Of a stretch of DNA of 62,200 bases, positions 61,833-62,200 are shown one piece after another; positions within the stretch are counted from its first letter, which is position 1, and every line of letters starts with the position of its first letter. This DNA comes from Clostridia bacterium (lineage in GTDB: Bacteria > Bacillota > Clostridia > Lachnospirales > Anaerotignaceae): the NCBI GenBank assembly GCA_009929735.1, contig RZZU01000016.1, positions 1 to 62,200 on the forward strand, written 5' to 3'. The translations under genes were made by a program, and so were the position numbers. The notes beneath the pieces are model-generated. The model saw nothing but the letters and a program-made list of their open reading frames with translations. It was not told the DNA's origin and ran no database searches.

Positions 61833-62063
61833 ATGATTCAGAAAAAACGTGGTCGTAGAAAAAAACGCGTTTGCCAATGTTGTGCTGATAAAGTTACAAC
61901 AGTTGATTACAAGGATGTAAATAAGCTGAGAAGATATATTTCAGAAAGAGGAAAAATCCTTCCCAGAAGAATTACAGGCAACTGCGCTAAGCACCAGAGG
62001 GCGTTGACAACTGCTATCAAAAGAGCAAGACACGTGTGCCTGATGCCTTATACACAGGACTAA
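61833..62063 (+). CDS. rpsR: 30S ribosomal protein S18
   Basis: A 76-residue S18 with a basic N-terminus ([58 protein letters not shown]). CQCC and CAKH give the Cys-rich, possibly zinc-binding C+ form. AAGGAGGA precedes ATG 61833. It ends the operon; a strong terminator follows. Confidence 0.97.
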   Translation: MIQKKRGRRKKRVCQCCADKVTTVDYKDVNKLRRYISERGKILPRRITGNCAKHQRALTTAIKRARHVCLMPYTQD

Positions 62064-62070
62064 GAAATAT

Positions 62071-62101
62071 AAAAAGGACGGTTTTTACCGTCCTTTTTTT
62101 G
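62071..62101 (+). terminator. Terminator of rpsF-ssb-rpsR
   Basis: AAAAAGGACGGT and ACCGTCCTTTTTTT form a perfect stem. The remaining 62102-62200 contains a CCACCAG-CTCTG-CTGGTGG stem and no gene. Confidence 0.9.
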
Positions 62102-62200
62102 TTTGGTGCTTTAGCTCCAATAAACCACCAGCTCTGCTGGTGGAGTGAAATGCTTATAGCAGAAATAAACCTCCTTTGATAAGATTAAAGTGGTTCCCCA

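Noticed and set aside
62102..62200. End of an IS200/IS605-type element
   Set aside because: The CCACCAG/CTGGTGG hairpin resembles such ends, but no transposase is visible before the window stops.

Overview
The window looks like a contiguous piece of a low-GC, Gram-positive, spore-forming anaerobe of the class Clostridia. The evidence is spoIIID, an oxygen-defence set typical of strict anaerobes (class F flavodiiron protein, desulfoferrodoxin, rubrerythrin), a serS T-box, a Mn riboswitch of the yybP-ykoY type, AGGAGG-type ribosome binding sites and tRNA genes without encoded CCA. The genus cannot be fixed from the sequence; a Lachnospirales/Anaerotignum-like bacterium is a guess. gyrA, parA-parB with two perfect parS sites, a DnaA-box cluster and rpsF-ssb-rpsR suggest that the window lies near the chromosomal origin.

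Layout. 1-16 kb, all on +: gyrA, a membrane diguanylate cyclase, a small membrane protein, a CapA-like lipoprotein, a FadR-type regulator, argS, a lipid kinase, parS sites, parA-parB-DUF4446, a DnaA-box cluster, a HAD phosphatase, T-box-serS, tRNA-Ser(GCU) and a TcmP-like methyltransferase. 16-25 kb: SIMPL protein, PfkB kinase, PTS EIIC-like protein, SpoIIID, then the oxygen-defence group (Crp/Fnr regulator, Dfx, FprA-rubredoxin-NROR fusion, rubrerythrin). 25-36 kb, on -: a nearly complete arginine operon argC-argJ-argB-argD-argF-carA-carB, in which carB is fused to a diaminopimelate epimerase domain lacking its first catalytic Cys. 36-43 kb: aldo/keto reductase, FMN-dependent hydroxy-acid dehydrogenase, a CPBP protease gene interrupted by one stop codon, asnS, msrAB and a nitrilase-family gene. 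43-48.5 kb: NSS transporter, cysteine-desulfidase-like enzyme and AGCS symporter. 48.6-52.6 kb: tRNA-Phe, NusG-II/Gx pair, guaB, ferredoxin and small genes. 52.6-60 kb: riboswitch-controlled P-type ATPase, an interrupted DUF2798 gene, tex and an MBL-fold hydrolase. 60-62.2 kb: XRE regulator/membrane pair and rpsF-ssb-rpsR.

The strongest unexplained signal is a family of modular intergenic elements (about 110-330 bp, at least nine sites) made of short hairpins in a fixed order around a conserved box. Their stems carry compensatory changes, two copies contain tandem arrays of a 34-38 bp hairpin unit, and two copies are flanked by 21-22 bp direct repeats. No CRISPR array, prophage, insertion sequence with a transposase, or obvious defence system is visible.
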